From JBMNOU01 sp050943215 (GTDB lineage: Bacteria > Bacillota > Clostridia > Christensenellales > SZUA-584): a stretch of DNA of 15,169 bases. The notes below the pieces were generated by a model, which did not search any database, was not told the DNA's origin, and saw nothing but the letters and a program-made list of their open reading frames with translations. This document shows, in pieces, positions 7,800 to 15,169 of the stretch. The DNA lies in contig JBMNOU010000043.1 of the NCBI GenBank assembly GCA_050943215.1, positions 1-15,169 of the forward strand, written 5' to 3'. Made by a program: the position numbers and the translations under genes. Every line of letters begins with the position of its first letter. Positions within the stretch are counted from its first letter, which is position 1.

Positions 7800-8402
7800 A
7801 TGACGATGAAAAAAAACATTATTATTGGCATAACAGGCGGTATCGGCTCCGGGAAATCTTTTGTCAGCAAGTATTTAGAGAATCTTGGAGAACATGTAAT
7901 ATATGCGGATGAAGTTTCAAGGCAGATAGTACGTCCTGGGGAGAGAGGCAACGATGCGATCCGTAAAGTGTTTGGCGATAAATTTTTTCTTAAGGACAAT
8001 ACGCTTCACCGCAGTAAGCTTGCCGAACATGTTTTTAGCAGCCCGGATAGGTTAGCTTTGCTTAATAGCATGCTCCACCCGCTTATATCAGAACGTATAT
8101 TCAGCGAAGCTGAAAAGATCATCGGAAGAGTGTTTATTGAAGTCCCGCTTTTAGTCCAAACCGGAATGCACAAACAAACTGACTTTGTTTGGCTTGTTAT
8201 TGCTGATGTAGAGACTAGGATCAAACGCGTAGTTGTTCGTGACGAATTAAGCTATTCAGAAGTCATGCGCCGTATGCAAAGTCAGATGAGCGATGAAGAA
8301 ATGATTCCGTACGCAGACGAGGTCATCGATAACAGCGGGCAAGATGAAACCTTGTATCAAAGGTTAGACATACTGCTGAAAAAACCGGAATATCAGAGGT
8401 AA
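7800..8402 (+). CDS. coaE: Dephospho-CoA kinase
   Basis: Catalyses the last step of coenzyme A synthesis, phosphorylating the ribose 3'-hydroxyl of dephospho-CoA. The 200-residue length is standard. Visible motifs are the P-loop GGIGSGKS (13-20), the substrate-contacting YADEVS (35-40), MLHPLI (91-96), the EVPLL strand (114-118), the arginine-rich lid near RRMQSQMSDEE (157-167) and VIDNSG (175-180). It starts six bases after the polA stop, a pairing common in Firmicutes; mutM, which sits between polA and coaE in some Bacilli, is absent. Two in-frame ATGs (7800 and 7806) are equally placed after a weak purine-rich ribosome site, so the first two residues are uncertain. Confidence 0.96.
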   Translation: MTMKKNIIIGITGGIGSGKSFVSKYLENLGEHVIYADEVSRQIVRPGERGNDAIRKVFGDKFFLKDNTLHRSKLAEHVFSSPDRLALLNSMLHPLISERIFSEAEKIIGRVFIEVPLLVQTGMHKQTDFVWLVIADVETRIKRVVVRDELSYSEVMRRMQSQMSDEEMIPYADEVIDNSGQDETLYQRLDILLKKPEYQR

Positions 8403-8406
8403 TGAC

Positions 8407-8979
8407 ATGACAAAACGACGTGCCAAAAACAAAAACTATCGGAAGAATCTGAAAGTATGGACGATATTATGCCTCTTGCTTATATGCACTGTGGCCATCC
8501 TGCTACGTGGTATTGTTGTCTATAGGCTTTATCCGCTTGAATTTAAAGAACAGATCGAACGCTACAGCGATATGTATTCGATCGATAAATATTTTGTAAG
8601 TGCGGTAATATGTACTGAAAGCCATTTTGACGAGAAAATAATTTCAAACAAAGGGGCTGTCGGTCTGATGCAGATCATGCCGAATACCGGAGAATGGGCA
8701 GCTAAGCTCATCGGTATTGAGGATTATTCGGTAGAAAGGCTGACAAATCCGGAAATAAATATTAATATCGGATGCTGGTATTTGAGTTATCTGGGTGAAA
8801 TGTTTGAAGGAGATGCCCAAAAAGTATTGGCGGCATATAATGCAGGACCAGCCAATGTTAAAGAATGGCTGGAGATGGATGGATCTTTAACAGAAATACC
8901 CTATGAAGAAACGGAAAATTATTTACAGAAGGTTCAGCGAAATTATGAAATATACAAAGGTTTATACAACATTTTCTAA
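8407..8979 (+). CDS. Membrane-anchored lytic transglycosylase (SLT family)
   Basis: Cleaves the MurNAc-GlcNAc bond of peptidoglycan, forming 1,6-anhydro ends, outside the cell membrane. The 190-residue protein has a strongly basic N-terminus and one membrane segment (about 17-39), acting as an uncleaved anchor. The catalytic domain (about 45-185) follows. The catalytic glutamate is E71 in ICTESHFD. GAVGLMQIMP (83-92) and the AAYNAGP loop (142-148) are the other SLT signatures. GAGG at 8396-8399 lies seven bases before the ATG. It is a goose-lysozyme-like domain of the Slt70 C-terminal type without the large alpha-helical superhelix. A coaE-transglycosylase order is common in Clostridia. Its 3' end overlaps the next gene by 35 bases. 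The exact physiological role (growth, sporulation or secretion) is not shown by the sequence. Confidence 0.93.
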   Translation: MTKRRAKNKNYRKNLKVWTILCLLLICTVAILLRGIVVYRLYPLEFKEQIERYSDMYSIDKYFVSAVICTESHFDEKIISNKGAVGLMQIMPNTGEWAAKLIGIEDYSVERLTNPEININIGCWYLSYLGEMFEGDAQKVLAAYNAGPANVKEWLEMDGSLTEIPYEETENYLQKVQRNYEIYKGLYNIF

Positions 8980-10627
8980 ATTACTAATGTGTGCTATAAG
9001 TGTGGTTCTGATAATCACGTGTTGTGCATGCGGATCAAGTGGAGATGACAGTAACAAGTCTGTGCAAACGATTCCGCATTATACATTGCCGCCGGTAAAA
9101 GAAGACCCCATACCCATTGCGGGCGGCGAGCTTGTTTTTCCAATTCCGAAGAATCCTGCGTCTCTTAATCCTCTTAAGATTAAGAATATAGAGCTTTTTA
9201 ACCTCTTTTCTCTGATATATGAGCAGCCTGTCAGGATTGGGGTGGACGGAACAGTCCAGCCTGAGCTTGCGGAGACATGGGAGGTTGATAGTACCGGCAC
9301 AGTATGGACGTTCCATTTAAGAAAAGGTGTACGATGGCAAAAAGATTACGGAGTGTTCACATCGCAGGATGTTATTTATACCATCGGACTTATAAAAAGC
9401 TATATGTTAGGTGAATCAACGTATGCCCAATACAACAGCTTGATTACCAATTTTGCAGCAGAGGACGATTATACAGTAAAGATCACATTATTAGAGCCTG
9501 GAAATGCCGCAGTGTATTTTATGACTTTTCCAATCATTTGTAAAGCATATTGTGAGGGTGAAAACATCGATTTGCTAAAACCGGTAGGTACCGGTCCCTA
9601 TCTTATTGTCGATTATGACACTGATGAGCAAATGACGCTGCAAGCCAATGATCTTTGGTGGAAAGAAGCGCCATATATTCGGACCCTAACCGCAAAATGC
9701 TTTCCTGATCACGACACCGAGCTTGCCGCATTTGAACAGAATTTCTTAAATTTTATAACAACATCTATGCTGACAGTCGAAACATATAAGAAATACGGCG
9801 TGACAAGCTCTATTGATTACTTAACGCAGTATTATGACTGTCTTGTACCCAATGTGACCACTGGGTTGTTCAGCGATGTTAAAATCAGGCAAGCTGTGGC
9901 ATATGCACTTGACAAACGCGATATTGTGTCTACTGCGCTATTAGGTCATGCGGTTGCGGCTGACTATCCAGTCGCTCCCGATTCATATCTGTCGGGCGAT
10001 TCTTCGAATATATATGAATATAACCTACAGAAAGCTTTATCTCTTTTTGAGGAAGCCGGCTGGAAAGACAGAAACGATGATGGTATCCTTGAAAGAGTTG
10101 AAGAGAACCAGCCAATTGATCTGACTATTGATCTTCTGATACCGCTTAATAAAGAGGATACATACAGGCTTGATGTTGCAGAAAATATTGCATCACAGCT
10201 TTTAGAGTGCGGTATTAAGGTAAACATTATTGAGAAACCAACCGAAGAATCATTAAACGAATACAAGCAAAGCTTGATCAATAGGGATTTTGATCTGGCG
10301 TTTTGTTCTTTATACCTTGATCAAAATCCTGATATCACGTTTATGATCGGTACTGGTGAGAGTGCAAATTATGGCGGTTTTTCAGACGCAGATATTGATA
10401 TATTGCTCAAAAACTGTAAAGCATCTTTGAGCGAAGACGATATGAAACAAGCATATTTAGCGCTGGAAAAACGTTTCATAGAAACGATGCCGCAAATCAG
10501 CCTGTATTTTAAGACAAACGCGCTAATTTACGATGCATCAATCAACATACCTGATGCCATCCGTGATATGAATATCTACACGACCATTCCGGAATGGTAT
10601 CTTTATGTAAAAAATGCGGAGGCTTGA
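8945..10627 (+). CDS. Extracellular solute-binding lipoprotein, family 5 (OppA/DppA-like)
   Basis: Family 5 binding proteins deliver peptides, nickel or sugars to ABC importers. I chose the ATG at 8945 (560 residues) because it opens a lipoprotein signal peptide: basic start, hydrophobic core (about 12-25), then a Cys-rich cleavage zone TCCACG, with C29 the best lipid-modified cysteine (A at -1). AGAAGG lies about 12 bases upstream. An earlier ATG at 8903 would put extra charged residues in front and overlap the transglycosylase by 77 bases. After a Ser/Thr-rich linker the mature protein shows family features: LAETWEVDSTGTVWTFHLRKG, PVGTGPYLI near residue 205, a ligand-cleft WWKEAPY segment and EEAGWKDRNDDGILE near residue 370. 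No permease or ATPase genes are adjacent, so it is an orphan; ligand unknown. It overlaps the next start by one base (TGATG). Confidence 0.92.
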   Translation: MKYTKVYTTFSKLLMCAISVVLIITCCACGSSGDDSNKSVQTIPHYTLPPVKEDPIPIAGGELVFPIPKNPASLNPLKIKNIELFNLFSLIYEQPVRIGVDGTVQPELAETWEVDSTGTVWTFHLRKGVRWQKDYGVFTSQDVIYTIGLIKSYMLGESTYAQYNSLITNFAAEDDYTVKITLLEPGNAAVYFMTFPIICKAYCEGENIDLLKPVGTGPYLIVDYDTDEQMTLQANDLWWKEAPYIRTLTAKCFPDHDTELAAFEQNFLNFITTSMLTVETYKKYGVTSSIDYLTQYYDCLVPNVTTGLFSDVKIRQAVAYALDKRDIVSTALLGHAVAADYPVAPDSYLSGDSSNIYEYNLQKALSLFEEAGWKDRNDDGILERVEENQPIDLTIDLLIPLNKEDTYRLDVAENIASQLLECGIKVNIIEKPTEESLNEYKQSLINRDFDLAFCSLYLDQNPDITFMIGTGESANYGGFSDADIDILLKNCKASLSEDDMKQAYLALEKRFIETMPQISLYFKTNALIYDASINIPDAIRDMNIYTTIPEWYLYVKNAEA

Positions 10628-11385
10628 TGGTGTATCGGACAATTACCAGCACAAAGAATGAGTTTGTCAAATATGCAAAGAGTCTTAAGTTAAAAAAAGG
10701 CCGCAACGAGCATGGGGCTTTTTTGGTAGAAGGAGAAAAATGCGTCCGTGAACTTATCTCTTTTATGCCGCAAAACGTGCAAAACGTTATTGTTGTTGAA
10801 AACCGATTTGATGATATTGTAAAACTGGCGCAAGAAATAGGAAAACAAATATATTTCGTAAAAGATAGCGTTATGAGTGCAATATGTGATTGCAAAACGC
10901 CTCAGGGAATTGCCGCGATTGCAATTATACCGTCATATAGCGAGGTTTTAACAGGGTTTATCCTGATGCTTGATGATCTGCAGGATCCGCAAAATGTAGG
11001 CACCATTATAAGAACGGCTGATGCGGCTGGATGCTCCTGCGTTGTGCTTTCAAAAAAATGCGCGGACTGTTTTTCACCGAAAGCAGTAAGGGCTTCAATG
11101 GGAAGCCTGTTTCATATGCCCATAATAAGCGCTGATCTTAACGGTTATATCCAAAAATTGATTGCGCGCGGCTATGATGTTGTCAGTTCGCACCTTGCTG
11201 GTGAGACAAAATATAATGTTGCATGGGAAAAGACATGTCTAATCATTGGAAATGAGTCGAGAGGAGTGTCTGAAAAAATAACAAAAATGTCCACCAAACT
11301 CATCAAAATCCCGATGTACGGAAAGGCAGAAAGTTTAAATGCAGCAGTAGCGGCGGGCATACTAATATATAAAATACGTACTTGA
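10627..11385 (+). CDS. TrmH/SpoU-family RNA 2'-O-ribose methyltransferase
   Basis: SAM-dependent SPOUT enzyme that methylates a ribose 2'-OH in rRNA or tRNA. The 252 residues comprise an N-terminal substrate-binding domain (about 1-100, with FLVEGEKCVREL at 32-43) and a knotted catalytic domain (about 110-250). Motif 1 is DDLQDPQNVGTIIRTADAAG (116-135, with N123 and R129), motif 2 is IIGNESRGVS (206-215) and motif 3 is IPMYGKAESLNAAVAAGI (228-245). The ATG at 10627 overlaps the lipoprotein stop as TGATG and has GGAGG at 10618-10622, four bases away. It lies directly before the pheST T-box leader, as its homologue ysgA does in Bacillus. Its exact target nucleotide is unknown; rRNA is more likely than tRNA from its neighbourhood and domain type, but this is inference. 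Confidence 0.93.
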   Translation: MVYRTITSTKNEFVKYAKSLKLKKGRNEHGAFLVEGEKCVRELISFMPQNVQNVIVVENRFDDIVKLAQEIGKQIYFVKDSVMSAICDCKTPQGIAAIAIIPSYSEVLTGFILMLDDLQDPQNVGTIIRTADAAGCSCVVLSKKCADCFSPKAVRASMGSLFHMPIISADLNGYIQKLIARGYDVVSSHLAGETKYNVAWEKTCLIIGNESRGVSEKITKMSTKLIKIPMYGKAESLNAAVAAGILIYKIRT

Positions 11386-11411
11386 AAAGATTGTCAGTGA
11401 TGTGCTATAAT
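11382..11411 (+). promoter_or_regulatory. Promoter for the pheST T-box leader
   Basis: TTGAAA (11382-11387) overlaps the methyltransferase stop codon. A perfect TATAAT (11406-11411) follows after 18 bases and is extended by TG at 11403-11404. Transcription would start near 11418, just before stem I of the T-box. No terminator separates the upstream gene, so read-through into the leader is also possible. Confidence 0.7.
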
Positions 11412-11417
11412 TTTATT

Positions 11418-11633
11418 TATAATGCGATGAAGCTTGATCAGTATCCGTGCAGGTTCGCAATAATAAGAGACAAACGCCATGGCTGAAAGCGTTTGGTTGC
11501 ATGTACGAGAGAATTTCGCAAGATGAGCAGCCTATTTGGGACGGTACGTTCCGTTATAACGAACAGACTTCAGATAACGAGGAGTGAATTTGGGTGGTAC
11601 CGCGAACTTTCGCCCCAAGGCGAAGTTTTTTTT
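11418..11633 (+). promoter_or_regulatory. Phenylalanine T-box riboswitch leader
   Basis: Senses uncharged tRNA-Phe and allows transcription of pheST when charging is low. The hallmark TGGGTGGTACCGCG is at 11591-11604. Its TGGT (11595-11598) can pair with an ACCA acceptor end, fitting the A73 discriminator of tRNA-Phe. Stem I can be drawn: lower helix 11432-11439 with 11522-11528 (one bulged G), AGTA motif at 11440-11443, middle helix 11446-11451 with 11502-11507 and an upper helix of CAAACGC with GCGTTTG. The 3' side of the specifier loop exposes TTC (11515-11517), a Phe codon. A small stem III is ACGG/CCGT near 11541-11554. The anti-antiterminator alternative is the terminator at 11605-11633. 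The amino acid assigned by codon agrees with the gene downstream. Confidence 0.93.
11605..11633 (+). terminator. Conditional terminator of the pheST T-box
   Basis: AACTTTCGCC (11605-11614) pairs with GGCGAAGTT (11619-11627) around a CCAA loop with one bulged T, followed by eight Ts (11626-11633). It begins immediately after the T-box sequence and lies 39 bases upstream of pheS, as expected for the terminator in the charged-tRNA state. Confidence 0.9.
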
Positions 11634-11672
11634 ATTTATAAAAGATTTTTATTTCGGTGAGAGGAGTAGTGA

Positions 11673-12701
11673 ATGGAAAACGGTCAAAACTTAGAAAACT
11701 TATGTAAGCAAGGGCTTAATTTTATCAGCAAAAGCACAACCTCTAAAGAACTTGAAGGCTTGCGAATTAAATTACTAGGTAAAAAAGGAGAATTAACAAG
11801 CGCACTAAGAAGCATGAAAGATATTCCCGAGCAGAAAAGACCTGCATTCGGCAAAAAAGTTAATGAAATAAGAAATATCTTAACCGACGCATTTGATAAG
11901 AGATTATTCGAAATACACCAGGTTGAAAAAGAAGCGAGTCTGATTATGGAAACGGTAGATGTTTCTTTGCCTGGTACAAAAAGGAGTATCGGTGCATTAC
12001 ATCCATTGACAAGAACATACTATGAGATCAGGGACATATTTGTCAGTATGGGTTTTGAAGTGATGGATGGGCCGGAAGTTGAGTACGACAAATATAATTT
12101 CGAAATGCTCAATATACCAAAAGACCATCCTGCAAGGGATATGCAGGATACGTTTTATCTGTCGGGCGATATTGTTCTGAGAACGCACACCTCACCAGTC
12201 CAAATACGCACGATGCTCAAGCAAAAGCCACCAATCCGGATGATATGCCCTGGCAGGGTATATAGAACCGATGATGTGGACGCGACGCATTCGCCAATGT
12301 TCAATCAGGTTGAAGGCCTCGTTGTTGGTCAAAAAATCAGTTTCGCGCACCTTAAGGATACGCTTGATACGTTTTTAAAGGAATTATACGGAGAAGATAC
12401 AATAACGAAATTCCGTCCAGGGCATTTCCCGTTTACTGAACCAAGCGCAGAGGTTGATGCGACTTGCGCCAAATGTGCAGGAAAGGGATGCGGCGTCTGC
12501 AAGGGTACGGGCATGATAGAAGTGCTAGGATGTGGGATGGTACATCCAAATGTGCTCAAAGGATGCTGCATTGATCCGGACATATATTCTGGATTCGCAT
12601 TCGGTCTCGGCCTTGACAGGCTGGCCTCGATAAAATACGGCATTTCGGATATCAGACTGTTCTTTGACAACGATATCCGGTTTTTGTCACAGTTCAAATA
12701 G
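11673..12701 (+). CDS. pheS: Phenylalanyl-tRNA synthetase alpha subunit
   Basis: Catalytic subunit of the (alpha-beta)2 class II enzyme that charges tRNA-Phe. The 342 residues have an N-terminal coiled-coil tRNA-binding arm (about 1-90) and the class II core. Motif 2 is the RTHTSP and CPGRVYRTDDVDATH region (170-175, 192-206), followed by MFNQVEGLVV (209-218). Motif 3 is FGLGLDRLASIKYG (310-323). FRPGHFPFTEPSAEVD (247-262) and GMVHPNVL (288-295) line the phenylalanine pocket, with A309 in SGFAFG at the position that sets substrate specificity in E. coli (A294). Four cysteines C265, C268, C273 and C276 form a zinc-finger-like insert that is usual in Firmicutes PheS. GAGAGGAG just upstream supports the ATG. 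Expression is controlled by the T-box leader. Confidence 0.98.
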   Translation: MENGQNLENLCKQGLNFISKSTTSKELEGLRIKLLGKKGELTSALRSMKDIPEQKRPAFGKKVNEIRNILTDAFDKRLFEIHQVEKEASLIMETVDVSLPGTKRSIGALHPLTRTYYEIRDIFVSMGFEVMDGPEVEYDKYNFEMLNIPKDHPARDMQDTFYLSGDIVLRTHTSPVQIRTMLKQKPPIRMICPGRVYRTDDVDATHSPMFNQVEGLVVGQKISFAHLKDTLDTFLKELYGEDTITKFRPGHFPFTEPSAEVDATCAKCAGKGCGVCKGTGMIEVLGCGMVHPNVLKGCCIDPDIYSGFAFGLGLDRLASIKYGISDIRLFFDNDIRFLSQFK

Positions 12702-12714
12702 GGGAGGAAAGTAT

Positions 12715-15102
12715 ATGATAGCGCCATACAAATGGCTTTGTGATTACGTTGATATGGATATTGCACCGGAAGAGCTAATGCAAAAGCTGATTATGACGGG
12801 CAGCGAAGTTAACGGATTTAAGGAACTCGGTGCAGATATCAAAAATGTTGTTGTCGGCAAGATAGTATCGATAAAAAAACACCCGGATGCGGATAAACTT
12901 TCTATTTGCTTGGTGGATACCGGTAATGAAGAACTACAGATTGTCTGCGGCGCTGGTAATATTTTTAAAGGTGCGTATGTTCCGGTTGCGAAGATCGGTG
13001 CTCTGCTGCCGGGCGGATTGAAAATTAAGAAAGGAAAACTCAGAGGCATATTTTCATATGGTATGTTGTGTTCGGGCCAAGAGCTTGGGCTTGATGCGTC
13101 TGACTATCAAGGAGCGGAAGTAGACGGCATCATGATACTCAAAGATGTATGCAGTCTCGGAATGCCTTTGAGGGAATTGCTCGGACTTACGGATACTGTG
13201 TTTGAAATCGAAGTTGGTGCAAACAGGCCGGATTGCCTATCGATATTGGGTATTGCGAGAGAATGCGCCGCATCGCTTGAAAAAGAAATAAAGCTGCCGG
13301 ATTTGTCTTATACAGAAAACGGCGGCAACATATTCGATTATGTCACGGTAGAAGTAATAGATAGGGATCTTTGTGAGAGATATGTTGCAAGGGCTGTAAA
13401 AAACGTCAAGATCGGCCCTTCGCCGAAATGGCTTCGCGATAGGCTTACATCAGCAGGTATACGTTCTATCAACAATATTGTCGATATCACAAACTTTGTA
13501 ATGCTTGAGACGGGACAGCCGATGCATGCTTTTGACAGTCAGGACATCCGTGGCAGCAAAATAATAGTAAGGCGTGCGCATAGCGGCGAAACCATTACGA
13601 CGCTGGACGGAAAAGAACGGCCGCTTACCAATAATATGCTGTTGATATGCGATGCAAAGGGTCCTATCGGTATCGCAGGCGTCATGGGCGGAGAAAATTC
13701 TGAAATAAAGGATGATACCAAAACGGTGATATTTGAATCAGCGAAGTTCGCGTTGGGCAATATTAGAAGAACTTCAAGAGCGCTTGGGTTGCCTACTGAG
13801 TCCGCGATGCGGTTTTCTAAAGGCGTTGACACGGCTGGATGTAAAACTGCAATGGACAGGGCCCTGCATCTCGTCACGCTGCTTGGCGCAGGGGAAATTA
13901 TTTCCGGAGAAATCGATATATTATCTGCCGATTTGTCTCCACGGCAAGTCACTGTTAATGCAGATAAGATAAACTTAAAGCTGGGCACTTCTATTAGCCC
14001 TGAAATAATGGTAAATCATTTGCGGCGAGTATTTATCGATACCCGAATAGACGGCAAAAATCTAATATGCAATATACCGAATTTCAGAAATGATATTGTA
14101 CTTGGAGATGATATTGCTGAAGAAGTTGCAAGAATGTATGGATATGATAATATTCCAACAATCAAGATGAAGGGAGAGGTAGTAAGAGGCGTTGTATCCA
14201 AACTAGAAAGAAGTATCGATAAAATTAAGGCACTGCTGGTTAGCCTTGGTTGCCACGAATGTGTGACATATTCATTTGCTTCTATAACCGACCTTGATAA
14301 ACTCGGGCTTCCTCAAAACGATATGCTTCGCCGTGCATTGAAAATTATCAATCCGCTCGGTGATGAGCAGGCATATATGAGGACTACGCCTATACCGGAA
14401 ATGCTCAAGGTGGTGGCCAACAATATCAATAAAAAAGTGCCTGAGATCAGGCTTTTTGAATCAGGCAAAGTATACTGGCCCACTAACAACCATAATGAAC
14501 TTCCAGAGGAGCATAGTTTTATATGCATCGCTGTTTGCGGTAGTGAGGATTTCTTCTCTCTGAAAGGTATTATTGAGAACATACTTGACGCGTTCGGAAT
14601 TAGAAAAGCACGTTTTATGCCGGAAGGTGCGGTGTATTATCACCCGGGACGAAAGGCATCTATTTATATTGGTTCGGAAAAGCTCGGAGTAATCGGAGAG
14701 ATTTACCCAGACGTTGCCGATGCTTTTGGCATCAGCAGACGGGTTTATATCGCGGAAATCAGCCTTGACGTATTATGCCATATGTCGGATGACACCATCC
14801 GGTACGAGGCACTGCCGAAATTTCCGGCAGTCGAGAGAGACCTTGCGCTGACCGTCGATGCTAATGTTGCCGCAGGAGATCTTCTTGCCTGTATAGAACA
14901 AAACGCGGGGCCTTATTTTGAGAGTGTATCGCTTTTTGATGTATATACGGGCGCACAGGTTGGTGAAGGCAAAAAAAGCCTCGCTTTTACTATTGTATTC
15001 CGGGCAAAAGACAGGACTTTGCTAGATGAAGAGGCAAATAAGGCAAGAGACACCGTTGTAGTAGCTGCCGGCAAACAATTTAATGCAAAAATTCGCGAAT
15101 AA
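12715..15102 (+). CDS. pheT: Phenylalanyl-tRNA synthetase beta subunit
   Basis: Partner of PheS; it binds tRNA-Phe and edits mischarged Tyr-tRNA. The ATG at 12715 gives 795 residues, the normal length; GGAGG at 12703-12707 is seven bases upstream. The same frame is open further upstream (ATG at 12664) but that would lie inside pheS. Domains in order are an EMAP-like tRNA-binding domain (about 39-150, with KKHPDADKLSICLVDTG and the GMLCSGQELGL loop), the B3/B4 editing module (about 205-385, with NIVDITNFVMLETGQPMHAFD and GIAGVMGGENSEI), B5 (about 405-475, with DIAEEVARMYGYDNIP at its end), a catalytic-like core without active-site residues (about 490-690), and the C-terminal ferredoxin-fold anticodon-binding domain (about 700-794, starting FPAVERDLAL). 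It lies 13 bases after pheS in one transcript. Confidence 0.98.
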   Translation: MIAPYKWLCDYVDMDIAPEELMQKLIMTGSEVNGFKELGADIKNVVVGKIVSIKKHPDADKLSICLVDTGNEELQIVCGAGNIFKGAYVPVAKIGALLPGGLKIKKGKLRGIFSYGMLCSGQELGLDASDYQGAEVDGIMILKDVCSLGMPLRELLGLTDTVFEIEVGANRPDCLSILGIARECAASLEKEIKLPDLSYTENGGNIFDYVTVEVIDRDLCERYVARAVKNVKIGPSPKWLRDRLTSAGIRSINNIVDITNFVMLETGQPMHAFDSQDIRGSKIIVRRAHSGETITTLDGKERPLTNNMLLICDAKGPIGIAGVMGGENSEIKDDTKTVIFESAKFALGNIRRTSRALGLPTESAMRFSKGVDTAGCKTAMDRALHLVTLLGAGEIISGEIDILSADLSPRQVTVNADKINLKLGTSISPEIMVNHLRRVFIDTRIDGKNLICNIPNFRNDIVLGDDIAEEVARMYGYDNIPTIKMKGEVVRGVVSKLERSIDKIKALLVSLGCHECVTYSFASITDLDKLGLPQNDMLRRALKIINPLGDEQAYMRTTPIPEMLKVVANNINKKVPEIRLFESGKVYWPTNNHNELPEEHSFICIAVCGSEDFFSLKGIIENILDAFGIRKARFMPEGAVYYHPGRKASIYIGSEKLGVIGEIYPDVADAFGISRRVYIAEISLDVLCHMSDDTIRYEALPKFPAVERDLALTVDANVAAGDLLACIEQNAGPYFESVSLFDVYTGAQVGEGKKSLAFTIVFRAKDRTLLDEEANKARDTVVVAAGKQFNAKIRE

Positions 15103-15126
15103 TACAACATTTTGTATAATGTATTG

Positions 15127-15155
15127 TTGAATTATTCTTTATCTTGGTATATAAT
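15127..15155 (+). promoter_or_regulatory. Possible rightward promoter after pheT
   Basis: TTGAAT (15127-15132) and a perfect TATAAT (15150-15155) are 17 bases apart. Transcription would begin near 15162 and leave the window. The region is AT-rich, so chance matches are likely, and no gene start is visible to confirm it. No convincing terminator for pheST lies in the 67 bases after its stop. Confidence 0.4.
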
Positions 15156-15169
15156 AGTTTTTGTTAAAT

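Noticed and set aside
8903..8944. Upstream extension of the binding lipoprotein
   Set aside because: The added residues are highly charged and would precede a good signal peptide that begins at 8945.
10594..10626. Upstream extension of the RNA methyltransferase
   Set aside because: GGAGG is placed for the ATG at 10627, which overlaps the previous stop in the common TGATG arrangement.
11391..11411. TTGTCA as -35 box for the T-box promoter
   Set aside because: Only nine bases separate it from TATAAT; TTGAAA at 11382 with 18 bases fits better.
12664..12714. Upstream extension of pheT
   Set aside because: It would lie within the end of pheS; the ATG at 12715 has a strong ribosome site and matches the usual PheT N-terminus.
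13539..13988. 149-codon minus-strand open frame inside pheT
   Set aside because: Ser/Pro-rich antisense shadow of conserved PheT domains with no ribosome site or family features.
1..15169. CRISPR arrays, insertion sequences, tRNA/rRNA genes or defence systems
   Set aside because: No regularly spaced repeats, transposase-like proteins, terminal inverted repeats or structural RNA genes other than the T-box leader were seen.

Overview
The window is a gene-dense piece of a low-GC Firmicutes chromosome, almost certainly class Clostridia. The evidence is the single-ORF fusion of IspH to S1 (RpsA-like) domains, a HutP-family gene directly before cmk, a T-box leader in front of pheST, good GGAGG-type ribosome sites, some TTG starts and AT-rich intergenic DNA. 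I cannot place it below class level. All convincing genes are on the + strand. I see no mobile element, CRISPR array, rRNA or tRNA.

Left end (1-832): a DegV-family fatty-acid-binding protein whose first codon lies just outside the window. A 382-base gap (833-1214) follows. It has no convincing gene but contains a good sigma-A promoter close to the next gene.

Operon A (1215-5054): HutP-like RNA-binding regulator, cytidylate kinase (cmk), 1-acylglycerol-3-phosphate acyltransferase (plsC), and IspH fused to four S1 domains. These genes overlap or sit a few bases apart. They link nucleotide supply, phospholipid synthesis, isoprenoid synthesis and translation. An intrinsic terminator at 5120-5149 closes the unit.

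Operon B (5211-11385): DNA polymerase I (polA), dephospho-CoA kinase (coaE), a membrane-anchored lytic transglycosylase, a lipoprotein of the oligopeptide-binding type with no permease genes nearby, and a SpoU/TrmH-type RNA methyltransferase. Gaps are 3-7 bases or genes overlap. The only good promoter for polA places the predicted transcription start on the start codon itself, so polA may be read from a leaderless mRNA.

Operon C (11382-15102): a promoter whose -35 box overlaps the methyltransferase stop codon drives a phenylalanine T-box leader (UUC specifier, UGGU acceptor-binding bulge, terminator with eight Ts). Then come pheS and pheT, encoding the two subunits of phenylalanyl-tRNA synthetase. 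A promoter-like sequence after pheT suggests another rightward gene beyond the window.

Most of this is conserved clostridial housekeeping, and I do not see a new defence or mobile system. The points most worth a second look are the HutP-like protein that seems to lack the known metal-ligand histidines, the IspH-S1 fusion, the possible leaderless polA transcript and the orphan binding lipoprotein.
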